Assembly: GCF_000340215.1 (NCBI RefSeq)
Contig: NW_006921537.1
Span: 558,001 to 622,000 of the forward strand
Reading direction: 5' to 3'
From: Pseudocercospora fijiensis CIRAD86
Lineage: Eukaryota; Ascomycota; Dothideomycetes; Mycosphaerellales; Mycosphaerellaceae
Length of the DNA stretch: 64,000 nt
The notes below the pieces were generated by a model. That model saw only the letters and a program-made list of their open reading frames with translations. It did not search any database and was not told the DNA's origin. A program made the translations under genes and the position numbers. How positions within the stretch are numbered: position 1 is the stretch's first letter; each line of letters begins with the position of its first letter. Of this stretch, positions 1 through 11,388 are shown piece by piece.

Positions 1-56
1 TCATCTCAGCCGTAGTGCCTCCGGATAGACGATAGACAGGCACACGCAGAAAGGAA

Positions 57-1470
57 GAGAATGCTACCCTCACAGCCAAAGTCACCTTGTGCGCAGCTCA
101 AAATTGTACCATCAAACAGCAACTCAGTAAGCGCCTCCTCTTCTTTCACAGTCAAAGGCAACCATCAGCTTACGCATCCCAGCCACCAACAACACGACAG
201 ATACAATATGCTCCAGACCAGCACGCGATCAAACTCACATCGTCTCTTATGCGGGAGTCATTGGATGTGCTATCGCGCTGATCGTATATCTTATTAGAAT
301 GATCTCAAAAGTCTCATTTCCATGCTACGAGGAGATGCGTATATATAATCAACTCTGGTGGGATAACGCCGTCATTATATTCGCAATGGCCGAGATCATC
401 GGCGTGAGCAGTCTCAGTATCGTGCTCGCTAACTTAGGCCTGGGCAAGGACGTCTGGACCCTACCATTCGGAAACATCTACAAGATCCTAAAGATCTACT
501 ACGTCGACGAGGACTTCTACCTGACAGCTCTCCCGCTTGTCAAAATCTCCATGTGTCTGAAGTATCTGAGGATTTTCCAGAACCCGAAGTTCAAGAAAGC
601 GACTTGGATCGTCATTGCGCTCAATGCTGCCTACGGACTCGCTTTTCTTCTTATCTCTCTCTTTCAATGCCGACCGATGAGCTGCGCTTGGACTCATTGG
701 GATTTGGAGCACGATTGCCATTGCAACAATATCAATGCCCAAGGCTGGACGTCAGCAGCTTTCAACATGATTGTGGGTGAAAGCGCTCCAAGACGCGTGC
801 AGACCTTTGCTGACAGTGCTCCTCTCTATAGCTTGATGCACACACCCTAGGACTCCCTCTCCCGATGCTGTGGAAGATGAACCTGAACAAAAGAAAGAAA
901 TTCCTCGTCATGCTCATGTTCAGTCTCGGCTTCTTCGTCACAATCGTCAGCATCCTCCGTCTCCAAGTCCTGATCGAATTCGGGAATTCTCGAAACCTGA
1001 CCTGGGACTACCGAGCAGTCGGATACTGGAGCACAATCGAACTCCACGCCGCAGTCGTCTGCGCTTGCATGCCTGCAATCCGCAACTTCATCCGACGCTT
1101 CCATCCCAGACTCATGGGCTCTACGGCAGAGGCATCCGCACATATGAATCAGTCTGCTTTGTCCGGACCGACAGCTGTGAATAGTGGGATGGATAAGAGC
1201 GAACCAGACATTGTGGTGCGGAGGAGAGACATCGAAGAGGTCAACTTCATCCCATTGCAAGATGTGCGGACTACCAGTGAACCGCGGACTGCGAGCGTTC
1301 CTGTACACAGACACTGGCCTACGGATCAGAAGAGGAAACTTTTGGGGTCACGCCGGCGTCGTCTTTGGATCGATGATGATGCAGGCTCGGAGTTGGTCTT
1401 CACGTTCACATTTTTCTACTACAAATACCCCAAGCTTCTTCGAGCGTGTCTCGTTTACAGGCATCTGTGA
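57..1470 (+). CDS. CFEM/PTH11-like seven-transmembrane receptor, 5' end outside window
   Basis: Predicted plasma-membrane receptor of the fungal PTH11-like/rhodopsin-fold family. Proposed exons are 57-126, 183-772 and 832-1470; the first half of the CFEM domain lies upstream of the window. Exon 57-126 plus the next exon gives the end of a CFEM domain (CAAQNCTIKQQL, then TICSRPARD), followed at once by the first membrane helix (SYAGVIGCAIALIVYLI). The 56-nt intron 127-182 (GTAAGC...CCAG) and 59-nt intron 773-831 (GTGGGT...TATAG, with CTGAC inside) keep the frame. After the second intron the family's PLPMLWKMNLNKRKK loop and the last helix with CACMPAIRNFIRRFHPRLMG are present. Family knowledge: CFEM-PTH11 proteins sense surface or host cues, and the Cys residues form disulfides. 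The last 60 or so codons are basic and low in conservation signal, so the true stop could be earlier if another intron exists. RIP-degraded DNA starts within 30 bp of the stop. Confidence 0.86.
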
Positions 1471-1619
1471 TGCTCTAGAATTTCATAATACAGCATGATT
1501 CTTTAGTAAGTAGAAACAGGCAAACAAACTAGACTACTCTTGGACCTTTTAAATAGGGCAAATACGGCTTTTTCTTAGTATTTAGTAGCTAGCTTTATAG
1601 CGCTCTTAATAGCGGCCTT

Positions 1620-2000
1620 GTAATCTACTAGGTTTAGTTATTTAATTAAGCGGCTATATATAATCTTATTAAGCGGCTTCGTAAAGCTATTAGTAATCTA
1701 GTCGTATATACTAACCTATTCGACGATAGTAGAACTATTAGTAATCTTCTTTCGAATATAGTAGATACGAGTATCTATATACTTCGTATAGCTATTAATA
1801 CTAGTCGACTTAGTAATAGTAATAGCGGCCTAATTGTCCTTATAGAGCGTAACTAGAAGAATATAGTCCTTATAGGCTCCGACGGTACTTTCTTCGGCTT
1901 TAGCGCTATTATAAGGTAATATAGTAGTAAGAGGTTACTAGTAACGTAGACTATAGCAACGGTATATACTATCTCTAGTAGTAGATCGCTTATAAGGGCT
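1620..2000 (-). pseudogene. Copia (Ty1-type) RNase H fragment
   Basis: Reading the minus strand through TAG/TAA gives the end of a Copia pol protein. It has the RNase H motif LYKDN-AAITITKS, a TKYIDTRIYYIRKKI segment and the closing NSFTKP, the usual C-terminal order of Copia RNase H (D-N-x-A, TKHID-like, FTKPL). Reverse transcriptase should lie at higher coordinates, but the reading is lost after about 2100, so this is a 3' fragment. The 85-codon open frame at 1853-2110 is a shifted frame over the same region, not a gene. Confidence 0.72.
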
Positions 2001-2396
2001 ATTTTCGAAGCAGTATAAGGATAACTATGCTCTATCTTATTACTAGCTCTTACGTTCTTTATCCTAGTCGTATTTTCGTTTAGGAGTGTTGCTAGACTAA
2101 GGACTAACATCTAATATTGCAAAAGATAGAGGCGATTGTCTAAAGATTTTAGTATACTACTCTTCTAGGCTGTAGCTACTAAAGTTTGCTAATAGAGTCC
2201 CGATATAGTAGTATAACCTATTCCGGATTAGAATAGCCTTAGCTAAGGTAACGATTAGGGTTAAGAAGGAGGGTATTCTTAGTACGACGGCTTGCCTAAT
2301 TAGTTAACTAGATAGACAGGGGTTGACTCTAATATTAATACGTGTTGCTAGCACTATAGGCCTATATATAGTCGCTGTTTTAACGACGTTACTGTC

Positions 2397-2486
2397 GCTA
2401 TATTAACTCTGCCTCTTATTGCTATCGCTATATTATCTCTACCTCTTGTTACTATCGCTATATTATCTCTGCCTCTTATTGCTATC
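2397..2486 (-). repeat. 30-bp tandem repeat, three units
   Basis: Three adjacent 30-bp units start at 2397, 2427 and 2457, each beginning GCTATATTA and ending with CTATC, and differing at a few positions. In the sense of the neighbouring transposase each unit encodes a 10-residue repeat of the type YSDSNKRQR plus one stop or Gln codon. It is probably the low-complexity C-terminal tail of the MULE protein. Confidence 0.8.
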
Positions 2487-2489
2487 GCT

Positions 2490-4700
2490 ATATCGATTAG
2501 AAGTCCTTCTCTTGCCCTTTATCTTACGTATCGCGTCGTCGTTGTCTATCTAGTCGTATTAGGAAGCTACTAATGCCTCTAATCTAAGGTCTATAACTCG
2601 TAACGGCCGCTAAGGCGTTATAAGGTCGACAAAGGACGTATTCCTAGGCGTGTCGCCTATTAAATCTACCTCTTTAACTAAGTCGATATCTATAGGCTAT
2701 ACCGACTGTATATCTAGTAGCGACTCGCGACGTAGCGGCTCGAAGTAAGGGCGCGTAGGTAACGATAATAGAGCCTAATTAACACGCTGTTATTGTCGCT
2801 ATCGCGGCGGCCGCGCTATAGCTAGCGCTCGGAAGGTTGTTATTATTATCGACCGAGTTAGAGTCGTCGGCTACGCTAGAAGGTATAAGGTCTACTAGCG
2901 CGGCCGCTTACTTGTAAAGGTAACCTTAGGGGCGCCGCTCTCGTAGTAATTAGTAATTAAGTAGTTAGTAAGGCTATATAGCGTATCCTTAACCTTACGA
3001 AGGAAGCCGCGTATATAGCTATCGCGTACTACTAGATTAACGGTCTTATCGTCGCGAATACGATAGAAGTGTTAAGATAGGCCCTCGGCGGCCTCGTTAT
3101 AGTACGACCTTAAATTACGAAGATATAGGTCTCCTATAGTCTATAGCTTCCGTATATCTTCGTAGCCTTCTAGCTATAACTAATCGCTGTCTCGCTACTT
3201 CTAATATAGGCTTATCTTTATAGAATTAAAGCTAGTATACTAATTAACGTATACCTATTATTGCTAGAGTGTTAATAGCGTAACAAACAGGTAGAACCTA
3301 AGGATATAGTAATAAGGTAAGTAGGTTTGAAACTACGGAAGGCAGTTATAGTAAGCTAGAGCCGGCTCCTATCTATTGTATAGCATAAGGCTATAGTAAG
3401 TCGGTAGGCCCTTTGCCTTATACTCTTCTACGATTAATAGCTGCTTTCTAACAAGGTCCTAAGCCGCTAGAGGTTGAAGCCGCTCGAAGAATAGCATCTC
3501 TTTAACCTTCTAGAAGTTAGTAGATTTTCTAACTCGGTATAGTTAAAGGTCTACCTTCTATAACAATCGAGCGTCGATTATTATTAGCTCGACTATAGTG
3601 CTATATATAGACAGCTAGACTATCTCTTTCCTCTTATCGTATTTAATAGCGTTATAATAGCCTTCGAGAGGCGATATTATCCGGACCTGTATTAAAAGAG
3701 GGCTTCCTAGCCGTGCCTAAGTCGCCTATAGATACGACTTCTTACGCTAGTTATTAAGGAGGTATTGCACCTGTTTATCCGAGGCGTATTTGTCTCTTAA
3801 TTCCTATACGATTCTATCGATAGTATCGATAACTTCTACGTCGCTACGGGCGTAGTAAATCGCATAGGAAAACAGCCGCTAGGCCTGTAGATGCTGCTTC
3901 TCGGGGAAGTGTCGTAGGAAGGTCTCTTTAGCGTATCGTTAATAGAGATATATAGTTATAGCCTCCTCTTTAAATGCTAGTCGAATAGCGCGTTGTTCTT
4001 AAGCCTAGTCGTTAGTTATAGCTACTATAGGCTTCTAGCCGGGTGCCTATTTCTTTAATACTTAAAGCCTAGCCTTAATTAGCTTTACTCGCTAGCTTTG
4101 TAGCAATATATGCCCCCCTAGTATCTAGGAGCCGAAGGCATTACGGATATAGACTATAAATAGGTAGAAGTTATTATTAGACGTTTTGTAGGTCGCATCG
4201 AAGAGAAATAACTATATATAGACGGTTAGTCGTTGCTATCGAAATTTGTATATTAGGAAGAAAGCCGGAAAGCTAATACCTAAGGTACTACTAGCTCCGA
4301 AGAAATAGGAACCTATATTACTAGCAATACTACTATTTAGTAACTTACGCTACTAGTCGGCCTACTATACAATACCCTTATGCTAGAATACCTCTATACG
4401 GACAGAGAGAGCCTTATAGGAAAGTCCTACGCCTATAATATCGTCTATAAGAGGGCCGAGATAACGATTAAGGTTGTCTAGCTATAATCGAATATTGCCC
4501 TTCTTAGTTAGGGATACCCTCTTTATATTCTTCTTTATAGAGTACTTTATAATACCTTTCTTTATACGGTGCGCTCTAATAATAGCAAGACGACCTATAT
4601 TAGTACCCTCCTTTAGTAGGTAGAATATATAAGCCGTTTTATAGTTATACTAATCTATTAGGTATTTAATAATAACCCGGAGGCTATTACTAGAAGCCCT
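2490..4700 (-). pseudogene. Mutator-like (MULE) transposase remnant
   Basis: One minus-strand frame can be followed for about 700 codons through TAG/TAA. In order it contains an FDATYKTSNNN segment at 4168-4203 (the first catalytic Asp context of MULE transposases, D-x-TYKT), a block resembling the second Asp region with AITND, a FLRHFPEKQHLQ stretch where family members have the CxWH helix, a later SPLEGYYNAIK segment like the (TNN)xxES/Yhnxlk motif, and a basic tail with the 10-residue repeat. Other DDE families are possible but fit the order less well. It is inactive: dozens of stops, all explicable by CpA-to-TpA. No terminal inverted repeats were found. Confidence 0.65.
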
Positions 4701-5340
4701 TACATCCTATAGCTAGTCTAGTTAGCTTCGTAATACGACTTAATCTACTACATTAACCTTACTATATAGTCTATCGTATAACTATAGATATTGTTATTAC
4801 TATACGCCGAATCGCGGCCTCCTCGAGCGATCTTATAGCTATAAGGCTCCTTATCCGCCTTCCGATCGAATACCGCGATTATAGCTATCGACGTATCGTA
4901 TAGGTCCTTATAAAACTCTACTTTATAGATACTAATACCTAGCTCTCGATTGCGATTAAAGTTACGCCGACAACGATAGTAGTATATCGTCCGCTATAAT
5001 AACCTATCCTTATAACGAGCGCCCTCGTATTTCTCCTAGAAGTTAGTTATAAAAGGCTATACCTATTTAAACTATTCCTTCGGTATAAAGGAGCCTTAGG
5101 TTAACGGACTAAATAGCGAATAGCGCAGTTAATAGGTTATAGAAATAGGGATAAGATAGGCTATATTAAAGGGCTAGAGTTAATAAATATTGCTATTAAT
5201 AAGTATTATAGGACACTCGTAATAACGCCTATAACACCTCCTATTATATAGAAAATAGGCCCTATACTATTAGGTTTCGACGATATAAAGTTAAGGACCC
5301 TAGCGTCTACGGAATGCCTATTTTGGCTGGCAATATGAAC

Positions 5341-5729
5341 ACTTCTCAGATCCGGTTATCTACGAAGGAATGCCTCGGAAATTATATATAGGGCTAATCG
5401 GCCGGGCACTAAAATCTTCTGACAACTGCTTAAAATCATTGCAAAGCGAGTGAAAGGAGAGGGCAGAAAGGTTTTGCCGGCGCACCGCAAACGCGACTGC
5501 CGAGCGCCAGCTTGTGCTGATCTGAGACACCAACACACTGCTGTCTTCTCAACTCTACATTATTACCATCTTTCGACCGCAGATGAAGCCATAGCGCAGG
5601 ATGTCTTCGCGCTGAAGGACGATGAGCTCCACGCAAGGCACGAGCATACAGTGGAAGCCGCAGACTCCGAAGTCCGAAGCATACACCAAGACAAATCGCC
5701 AGGTCCATGTAATCTACTCAGCTATCGCG
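5341..5729. other. Boundary from RIP-degraded DNA to gene island
   Basis: Within about 100 bp composition returns to normal (CpA and TpG reappear). The stretch holds the 3' flank of the minus-strand oxidoreductase gene and no supported coding region. Short open frames here on both strands have no recognisable protein character. Confidence 0.6.
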
Positions 5730-7645
5730 CTACGCTTTGGGATGAACGATAACAGGGTCCACGACTTTATGCGCATTCGGCTGCGGGCGAGCGTTGAGCA
5801 AGAAGAAAAAAACAACTCCAAGGACTAGAGCCGCTCCGACAACGCCTCCGACGACGCCTCCTGCGATGGCACCGATCCTGGGATGAGACTTCGCTCCTGG
5901 AACAGTCGAATCCTTGACCTGCGTCTCGTTAGACCGGGATTTCCAAAAGGGCTCCTCACAACTTACCCGAGAGATCTTGAAGCCGCCTGGCATCATATAC
6001 TGGAAGACTCCTTCTGGGTCATATATCTGTGCTGCCGCTCGGATCTTGTGGACATTGTCCAAGCCATATCCTTCCAGAGGCTGCTGCTCTTTGTCTGCAT
6101 AATTCAGATACAACCACTCGTTGTCTGCTTTGATGCTCTTCGCGTACGAAGATATGGTGTCCCGAAGATACCGTGCTTGCGCGTGGAATAGCTCATCCTG
6201 TTCCGCACCCTGCCATTTGAGGTATGGCTCATACATGATCAGGTTCTCCTTGAAGCGATCGAGCCCCAAGACATTCCCGCCTTTGTCCTTGGAGTGCTGG
6301 GAGAACAGTGTTGGGATTGGCTGGTACAAGGTGTATATCCCCCAATCCCCCTTGGCCTGGTCGAGAAGTGTCTTTGTCACATTCTCATAGGCCTCATGGG
6401 CTTTGCGCATGACACGAATGTCGCTCTTGAACGTCAAGGTGCTGAAATGGACGCGATGATCTTTCGCTACCTCGAATTCATGAGCCAGGGAGGTCATGTT
6501 TCTGAGGCCTGTCGAATCGCTGAAGTTTCCAGGTATGCTGAGGAATTCTCCAAAGACAGACTTTGGCAGTTCATCGACTGACTTGGTGTAGTCATAGCTG
6601 TTCATGAACATCGGAGTCTTCGTGTCCGACATCATCACGCTGATGACAATGGCCGAGCCGTAGGGATCTTTCTCGATATTGTTGCCGAAATTGATAACGG
6701 CCTGCAGCTGCTTGTCTGCTGTGTCTCCAGGATACAAGACCACGCCGCCAAAAATCTTGCCTCCTTCGAATGTTGCAAAGTCGTACCGCGTGACCACACC
6801 GAAATTACTGCTGCCACCTTTCAGAGCCAGCCAGAGATCAGGATGCTCATCTTTAGTTGCGACCACGATCGTTCCGTTGGCGAGTACGACTTCATACCGT
6901 ATAACGTTGTCACACACCCATCCGTACCTCGCGGCGTAGAATGAGTTTCCTCCTCCAAGGGTCAACCCGCCGACACCTGTTGCGATCTTGCTGTCAGCAG
7001 ATCTCAGCCAAGGGAGACAACAATCCAACGTACCGACCGATGACGATCGTCCTCCAGTGACCATGACGCCGATCTTGTCGAGCGCTTCGTACACATCGCT
7101 CCAAACCGCTCCAGCTCCGACTGATACAGAGCTGTTGTCTTGGAAATATGTAACATCGTTCATCATGCCGAGATCGATTGTCACACCTTTCTCAATGCCG
7201 GCCGCGCCAGCAAAATGAGTGTGGCCCCCGCCACTGGCACCCGAAAGTCATCATCAGCCAAGTGTTTGTCATTCAGGCACGACGTCTCACGTACCGGACC
7301 GCGAATTGACATGGCTCGGTCTTGTTTGCGGCCACCAGCGTCTTCACTGCCAAAGCTACTTCCGTGGCATCTCGGGGCTGTAAAAAGCATTCCGGCGTCA
7401 AGACTGCAGATTTCGAAAAGTACTTCTGCAGATCATTGTCGTAGGCCTCGATACCAGAAAACACTAGCGCGTCACCCAACCCAGCGTCGGTGAGCGCTTG
7501 ACACTAGAGCAGCATCAGTCGTGAGTGCGTTATAGTTGAGACCACATCTTCTCACGCAGTGGGACGATTCATCACTCGCAAGCGCCAATCCGAGCTTGAC
7601 CGACAGTACTGTCACAGTCCGGAGAAGTATCAGCACTCTCATCAT
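5730..7645 (-). CDS. FAD-dependent oxidoreductase, berberine-bridge (BBE) type, with C-terminal membrane anchor
   Basis: Secreted or membrane-tethered flavin oxidoreductase of the PCMH/BBE family. Proposed exons (minus strand) are 7645-7556, 7503-7295, 7233-7034 and 6976-5730, with introns of 52, 61 and 57 nt, all GT-AG and frame-preserving, giving 581 residues. Start at 7645 makes a compact signal peptide (MMRVLILL...); an in-frame ATG at 7666 adds seven residues. Visible features: the RGGGH motif near residue 100, whose His is the expected covalent FAD site; SVGVGGLTLGGG near 165-176, created only after removing intron 6977-7033; GGSSNFGVVT; and a C-terminal BBE domain (YLNYADKEQQ, DPEGVFQYMMPGG). 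The usual cysteinyl-FAD Cys is not seen in the GVGG region. Unusually, residues about 533-559 form a Gly/Val/Ala-rich hydrophobic helix followed by a short polar tail, suggesting a membrane anchor. Substrate cannot be told from sequence; relatives oxidise alkaloids, sugars and fungal secondary metabolites. Confidence 0.93.
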
Positions 7646-7666
7646 GTTGGTAGATGGGTGTTGCAA

Positions 7667-8867
7667 ATGAGATTGCCACGCGACCTCGAGGGATTATACA
7701 TGTAGAGTGCACAGAACCAATATTGTCTCCTTACAAGCCAATGTGTTCTTAAATACAAGGACATGATGGACGGTGATTGCCGCAAGCTTCAGACGCTGTT
7801 GAAATCCTGGAACAGGCTCTTGGTACCTGGTCACTGACTACTGGGATCCTGGTCTCGGGAAATTCGACCGAGGATTCTCAAGATCGTCGAAGAGACTCAA
7901 GAAAGACTGTGATATCTACCGACTACTTCATTTCGAGCGTTGAAGAGTCTCAAGCTGGTCTCTCGTGGACGACATGGTTCTAATTTGTTGCAGTGCATGG
8001 CCGACAACAGGCACATGTTTGCAGCGCAGAAGTCGACCGCCTCGTCCCACAATACAAACTCAGCTGTGCGTTCGGCATCACAAGCTCTTGCGGCCTGGCC
8101 ACCTTGGCACCTTCCAACGACGTTATCATCATGGGGCGTATGTGAGGTGAATGGGTTAATAAGGAGTGCATACGTGGGAGATCGAGTGCACTTTTCCGCA
8201 AAACTCTAGAATAACTCCGTATCCGTCGTGGCATCAATCAGGAGGCTTTTAAGCCTGTCAAGAAAGTGGTGCTCCACCTCAAGTAACCTCACCTTCCATC
8301 GTCACATATGCACATCTGCATCACTGCACGCATGACGGCTGACTGCCTAATAAAGAGAATATGCGAGCTCGGACAAGAATCCTTGAGACTCAGCGTCTGG
8401 CCTAGATGTTTTCAAGCTTTTCCAACTAGGGGGCTTGGCTCCGCGAACAATATGGACGGTTGGAATTGAATGTCGGATCGGGCGAGCCTGCTGTATAATA
8501 AATCATCATCACAATCTGGTAACTCGGAAAGCAGGAGCTGTAGGTTCGCGCGTTGTGAAAGCTTGTATCAACGGCCCGGACGTGGCAGGTTGGGGTTTCT
8601 ACCCAAGAGTGTGGTGGACGTGCCGCCAGTGACTACAACAAGCCGTGCCATGCCTGTTGCAAACACTTCATTGGGATAATCGACACCAGGCCTCGATGGA
8701 TCGGCAGACTAACCCCAAGGCTCTAGACAGGGCCATGAATTCTGGTGGCAGTACCTGTCCCGACAACAGATATTAGCTATTAGCGATATCTGTCCGTCGA
8801 TCGCTTCGCCATGCCCTACTGCTGTCGTCGTTGAAGCGACATTATTGTTCAACGCCTACTGGTAGCC
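7667..8867. other. Intergenic region between divergent promoters
   Basis: About 1.2 kb of normal-composition DNA between the start of the minus-strand oxidoreductase and the start of the plus-strand receptor, so it should hold both promoters. Small open frames exist but have no fungal protein character. I found no RNA gene or repeat. Confidence 0.6.
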
Positions 8868-10188
8868 ATGTCTGCGATGGCAGCGACCCCGACTGACCCA
8901 GCCCTCATACCAGCTGCGTCTGCGCCACCTGGTCTGACAAACAATCTGATCGACCCGTTGACTAAGGATACTACGGCTGGAATCGTCCTGGCGATTGCGG
9001 GCATGGCCATATCGACTACCTTCCTGCTCATCAGAATCTACACGAAAGCATTTCTGGCTCGGATATTTGGCATCGACGATGTGTTACTCATCGTATCTTG
9101 GGTATGGAAGAGCCATTGTCTCATCGCGAATGTGGCTTACTCGCTCATAGATGATGTCGTTGGTCGTCCAAATCACGATCGTCTACCTCATGGCTGTCAA
9201 CATCATCGGAGCCCATATCTGGGACATAAGCCTCCTGGACTTCAACAAAATCGTCCGGATTACTGCCATTGATTCCGTCGTCTATCTCATTGTCATGGCA
9301 CTGGCAAAGTTCTCGATCCTTCTCTTCTATCTCAAGCTCTCACGAGAGAAGTGGTTCACGTACTCGATCTACGGCGTCATGGCCTTGGTCGTCGGGTTCA
9401 GCAGTTCCCTGGCGCTCGCCCTGATATTTGCCTGCACACCTCTCAAGAAGGTCTGGGATGTAATGGTCACTGGAGGGCATTGTATCAACCGAGGACAGAT
9501 CTATCTGGCGACCGCGGGTCTGAACGCGGCATCGGACATCCTCATGCTGGTGAGCACCTGCGATAACACGACAATGATGCAGACTATCACTGACTGTCCA
9601 TCTTCTTCGACAGTTCCTGCCCATGCCTATGCTGATCAAGCTTCAAGTGCCGAAGCTGCAGAAAATTGGACTGATCTTCATCTTCAGTATCGGCTCTTTG
9701 TACGTCCAGACCACTTTGAGCAGCGAGCGATATCCTGACCACATCATCACAGAACCATGGTTACATCCGTGATCCGTCTATGCCTGATGCCACCACTCGT
9801 CAAATCCACCGACATGTCCTGGCATCTAGCCACACCAGCCACCTGGATCTGTGTCGAAGGCAATCTGGTCGTCATCTGCGGCTGCTTACCAATCCTTCGA
9901 CTCTTCCTCAGACATGTCGCACCACGTCTCATCGGCGAATACGGCAACGCATCTGCCAGTGCTCGTAGTGGACAAAAGCCCGAGAACGCGCTATCCGAGC
10001 TCTCCAACATCAAGTCAAATAGCACAAAGCGCAGCACTCGAACGAATTATGCTCGAATGGATGAGCTCGATATGATGAAGACAGAGGTCGGCGCTGCTGA
10101 AGACGGCGATTCCGAGACGCATATCATGGCTGGAAATGGTATTACCAAGACTGTAAATATCAATGTGAATGAGGTGTCGAAGGTCTAA
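8868..10188 (+). CDS. PTH11-like integral membrane receptor (no CFEM domain)
   Basis: Predicted seven-helix plasma-membrane protein of the fungal rhodopsin-fold family. Four exons, 8868-9101, 9151-9549, 9614-9699 and 9753-10188, give 384 residues. Introns are 49, 64 and 53 nt with GTATGG, GTGAGC and GTACGT donors. Removing them restores family signatures: GIDDVLLIVSW at the end of the second helix, FSILLFYLKLSR, then ILMLFLPMPMLIKLQVPKLQ across intron 2, and SIGSLTMVTSVIRL across intron 3. The last helix carries CVEGNLVVICGCLPILRLFLRH. The N-terminus (residues 1-40) is Pro/Ala-rich, with no CFEM cysteines, unlike the receptor at the left edge. The C-terminal tail is polar, with a Met/Asp/Glu-rich stretch. 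It is probably divergently transcribed from the oxidoreductase; no functional link is implied beyond position. Confidence 0.9.
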
Positions 10189-10457
10189 AGCAAGGCTGGG
10201 GCTCCACAGGCATCGATTCTGTACAGCGGCGCTGTGAGCGTTCACCTAAAAATTTGGACTGATGAGATTCTCAAGCTCTCTCTGGAGAGGCTTGTGGTCC
10301 CCAGCCTGACACATCAGGCCTCGTATAGGGTGACGGAGGAAAAAGCAAACCACGGATTTCCAATGCAGAAATGTAGGATAGGGCCCTTTCCTGCCAAATC
10401 ACCAGTGTACAGTATCGAACACCAATCTACAGATTTTCAAAGTCAACCTCCGCCTTT

Positions 10458-11165
10458 CTAACTCGCTCTACAATTCTCACATACAAACCCCTTTTCCTCG
10501 ACATCCTCCAACCTCCACTCAGAATCTATCATCCCTTGCTCCCGTACACAGTCAAAATGCTGCCATATCTCACATTCATCGCAACGCAATGCCGCACTCC
10601 CTTCCCCAACATTCTCCCCCGTGAGCCCACAACCCCGACACTTGAAAAACCATTTCACATCTTCCAACTCTCCTGCGTGCGCTCCTACCTCAGTCAAACC
10701 CTCCCTCGACATGCGATCCATAGTAGTCTCAGACCCACCACAATCCGGCAAAATCCTCCCCCCTCCCTCCCTCCCGAACCCCCAAATCCACTTCGTCGAC
10801 TTCCCCTGCAAATTACTCGTCGCCAAATTCTTCCAAACCCACGGAGCAAAAAGTCTCGTGTCCATCCAGAAATTCCAAAGTGTCGAGTCGGTCTTTATCC
10901 ATCCGTATTTTGTGAAATGGACACTCCAGGGTCGAGAGGGGTCGCTCAGCCATTTTCGACCGTTTTGGGGGGATTTGGGATGCAGGGTTTGGAGTTTTGT
11001 GGGGAGGAGGGCGTTGAGTTCTTTGGAGAGGTGTTGGAGGGAGGGGGGGATGGGGTGGGTTCCGGTGTAAGGCATCATGTCAGCGTGGAGGGGTGGGGTG
11101 GTGTGTCCGGACATGATGAGGTTGGGGGAGTTGGGCTTTGGGGGATCTTGAGGGGATGTTTTCAT
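10458..11165 (-). CDS. PHD zinc-finger protein
   Basis: The open frame extends from 11399 to 10458 (313 codons). Residues 1-78 of that frame are Ser/Asn/Gln-rich and may be 5' UTR; I favour the in-frame ATG at 11165 (235 residues), because the frame has a stop directly upstream of 11399 and that ATG overlaps the end of the next ORF. Near the C-terminus is a complete PHD-type zinc cluster: CRGC, then CDEC, H-F-D-C and a final CENC, the C4-H-C3 ligand order. PHD fingers commonly read histone H3 tails, so a chromatin role is likely but inferred. The middle part (KYGWIKTDSTLWNFW, WVWKNLA) is rich in Trp and not recognised. The start is the least certain part. Confidence 0.72.
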   Translation of the reverse strand: MKTSPQDPPKPNSPNLIMSGHTTPPLHADMMPYTGTHPIPPSLQHLSKELNALLPTKLQTLHPKSPQNGRKWLSDPSRPWSVHFTKYGWIKTDSTLWNFWMDTRLFAPWVWKNLATSNLQGKSTKWIWGFGREGGGRILPDCGGSETTMDRMSREGLTEVGAHAGELEDVKWFFKCRGCGLTGENVGEGSAALRCDECEIWQHFDCVREQGMIDSEWRLEDVEEKGFVCENCRAS

Positions 11166-11388
11166 GACATGATTTCGACTTGTAGTATAAGCAAGGGAAC
11201 GATGTTTGTCTTGATTGCTGTGATTCTTTGTGATTTGAGATGTGAATGAACTGACGCTACTTGAGCGATGACGAGATGGTTCTGGTTGGAAGTCAGCAGA
11301 CGTAGGTGGAAATGGTGTACTGACATTATTCTGCCACGCGCTGTGTTGACTCGCAGAAAGGTGATGAGACAATGCCTCGAAGCCGCTT

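Larger units (their letters stand above)
1499..5340. mobile_element. RIP-degraded transposon block (Copia and MULE remnants)
   Basis: Composition changes sharply just after the receptor stop codon. TpA is extremely frequent, CpA and TpG are scarce and CpG is retained, with TAG/TAA in every frame. Two minus-strand coding remnants can be read through the stops: a Copia RNase H piece near the left end and a Mutator-like transposase over most of the rest. The last stretch (about 4700-5340, upstream of the transposase in its own sense) shows only scattered coding-like runs that I cannot assign. No LTR pair or inverted repeat was found for either element, so both are treated as truncated. Confidence 0.85.

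Noticed and set aside
61..297. 78-codon open frame at the left edge
   Set aside because: It is a shifted frame. The CFEM and first-helix signatures are obtained only from the other frames joined by intron 127-182.
1853..2110. 85-codon minus-strand open frame in the RIP block
   Set aside because: It overlaps the Copia RNase H reading in another frame; the recognisable motifs are not in it.
7777..8679. Several 60-90 codon ORFs between the oxidoreductase and receptor genes
   Set aside because: They overlap one another on both strands, with no consistent frame or splice sites; treated as chance.
10536..11249. 237-codon plus-strand open frame over the PHD gene
   Set aside because: Opposite-strand shadow of the PHD-finger ORF; Pro/Arg-rich with no family character.
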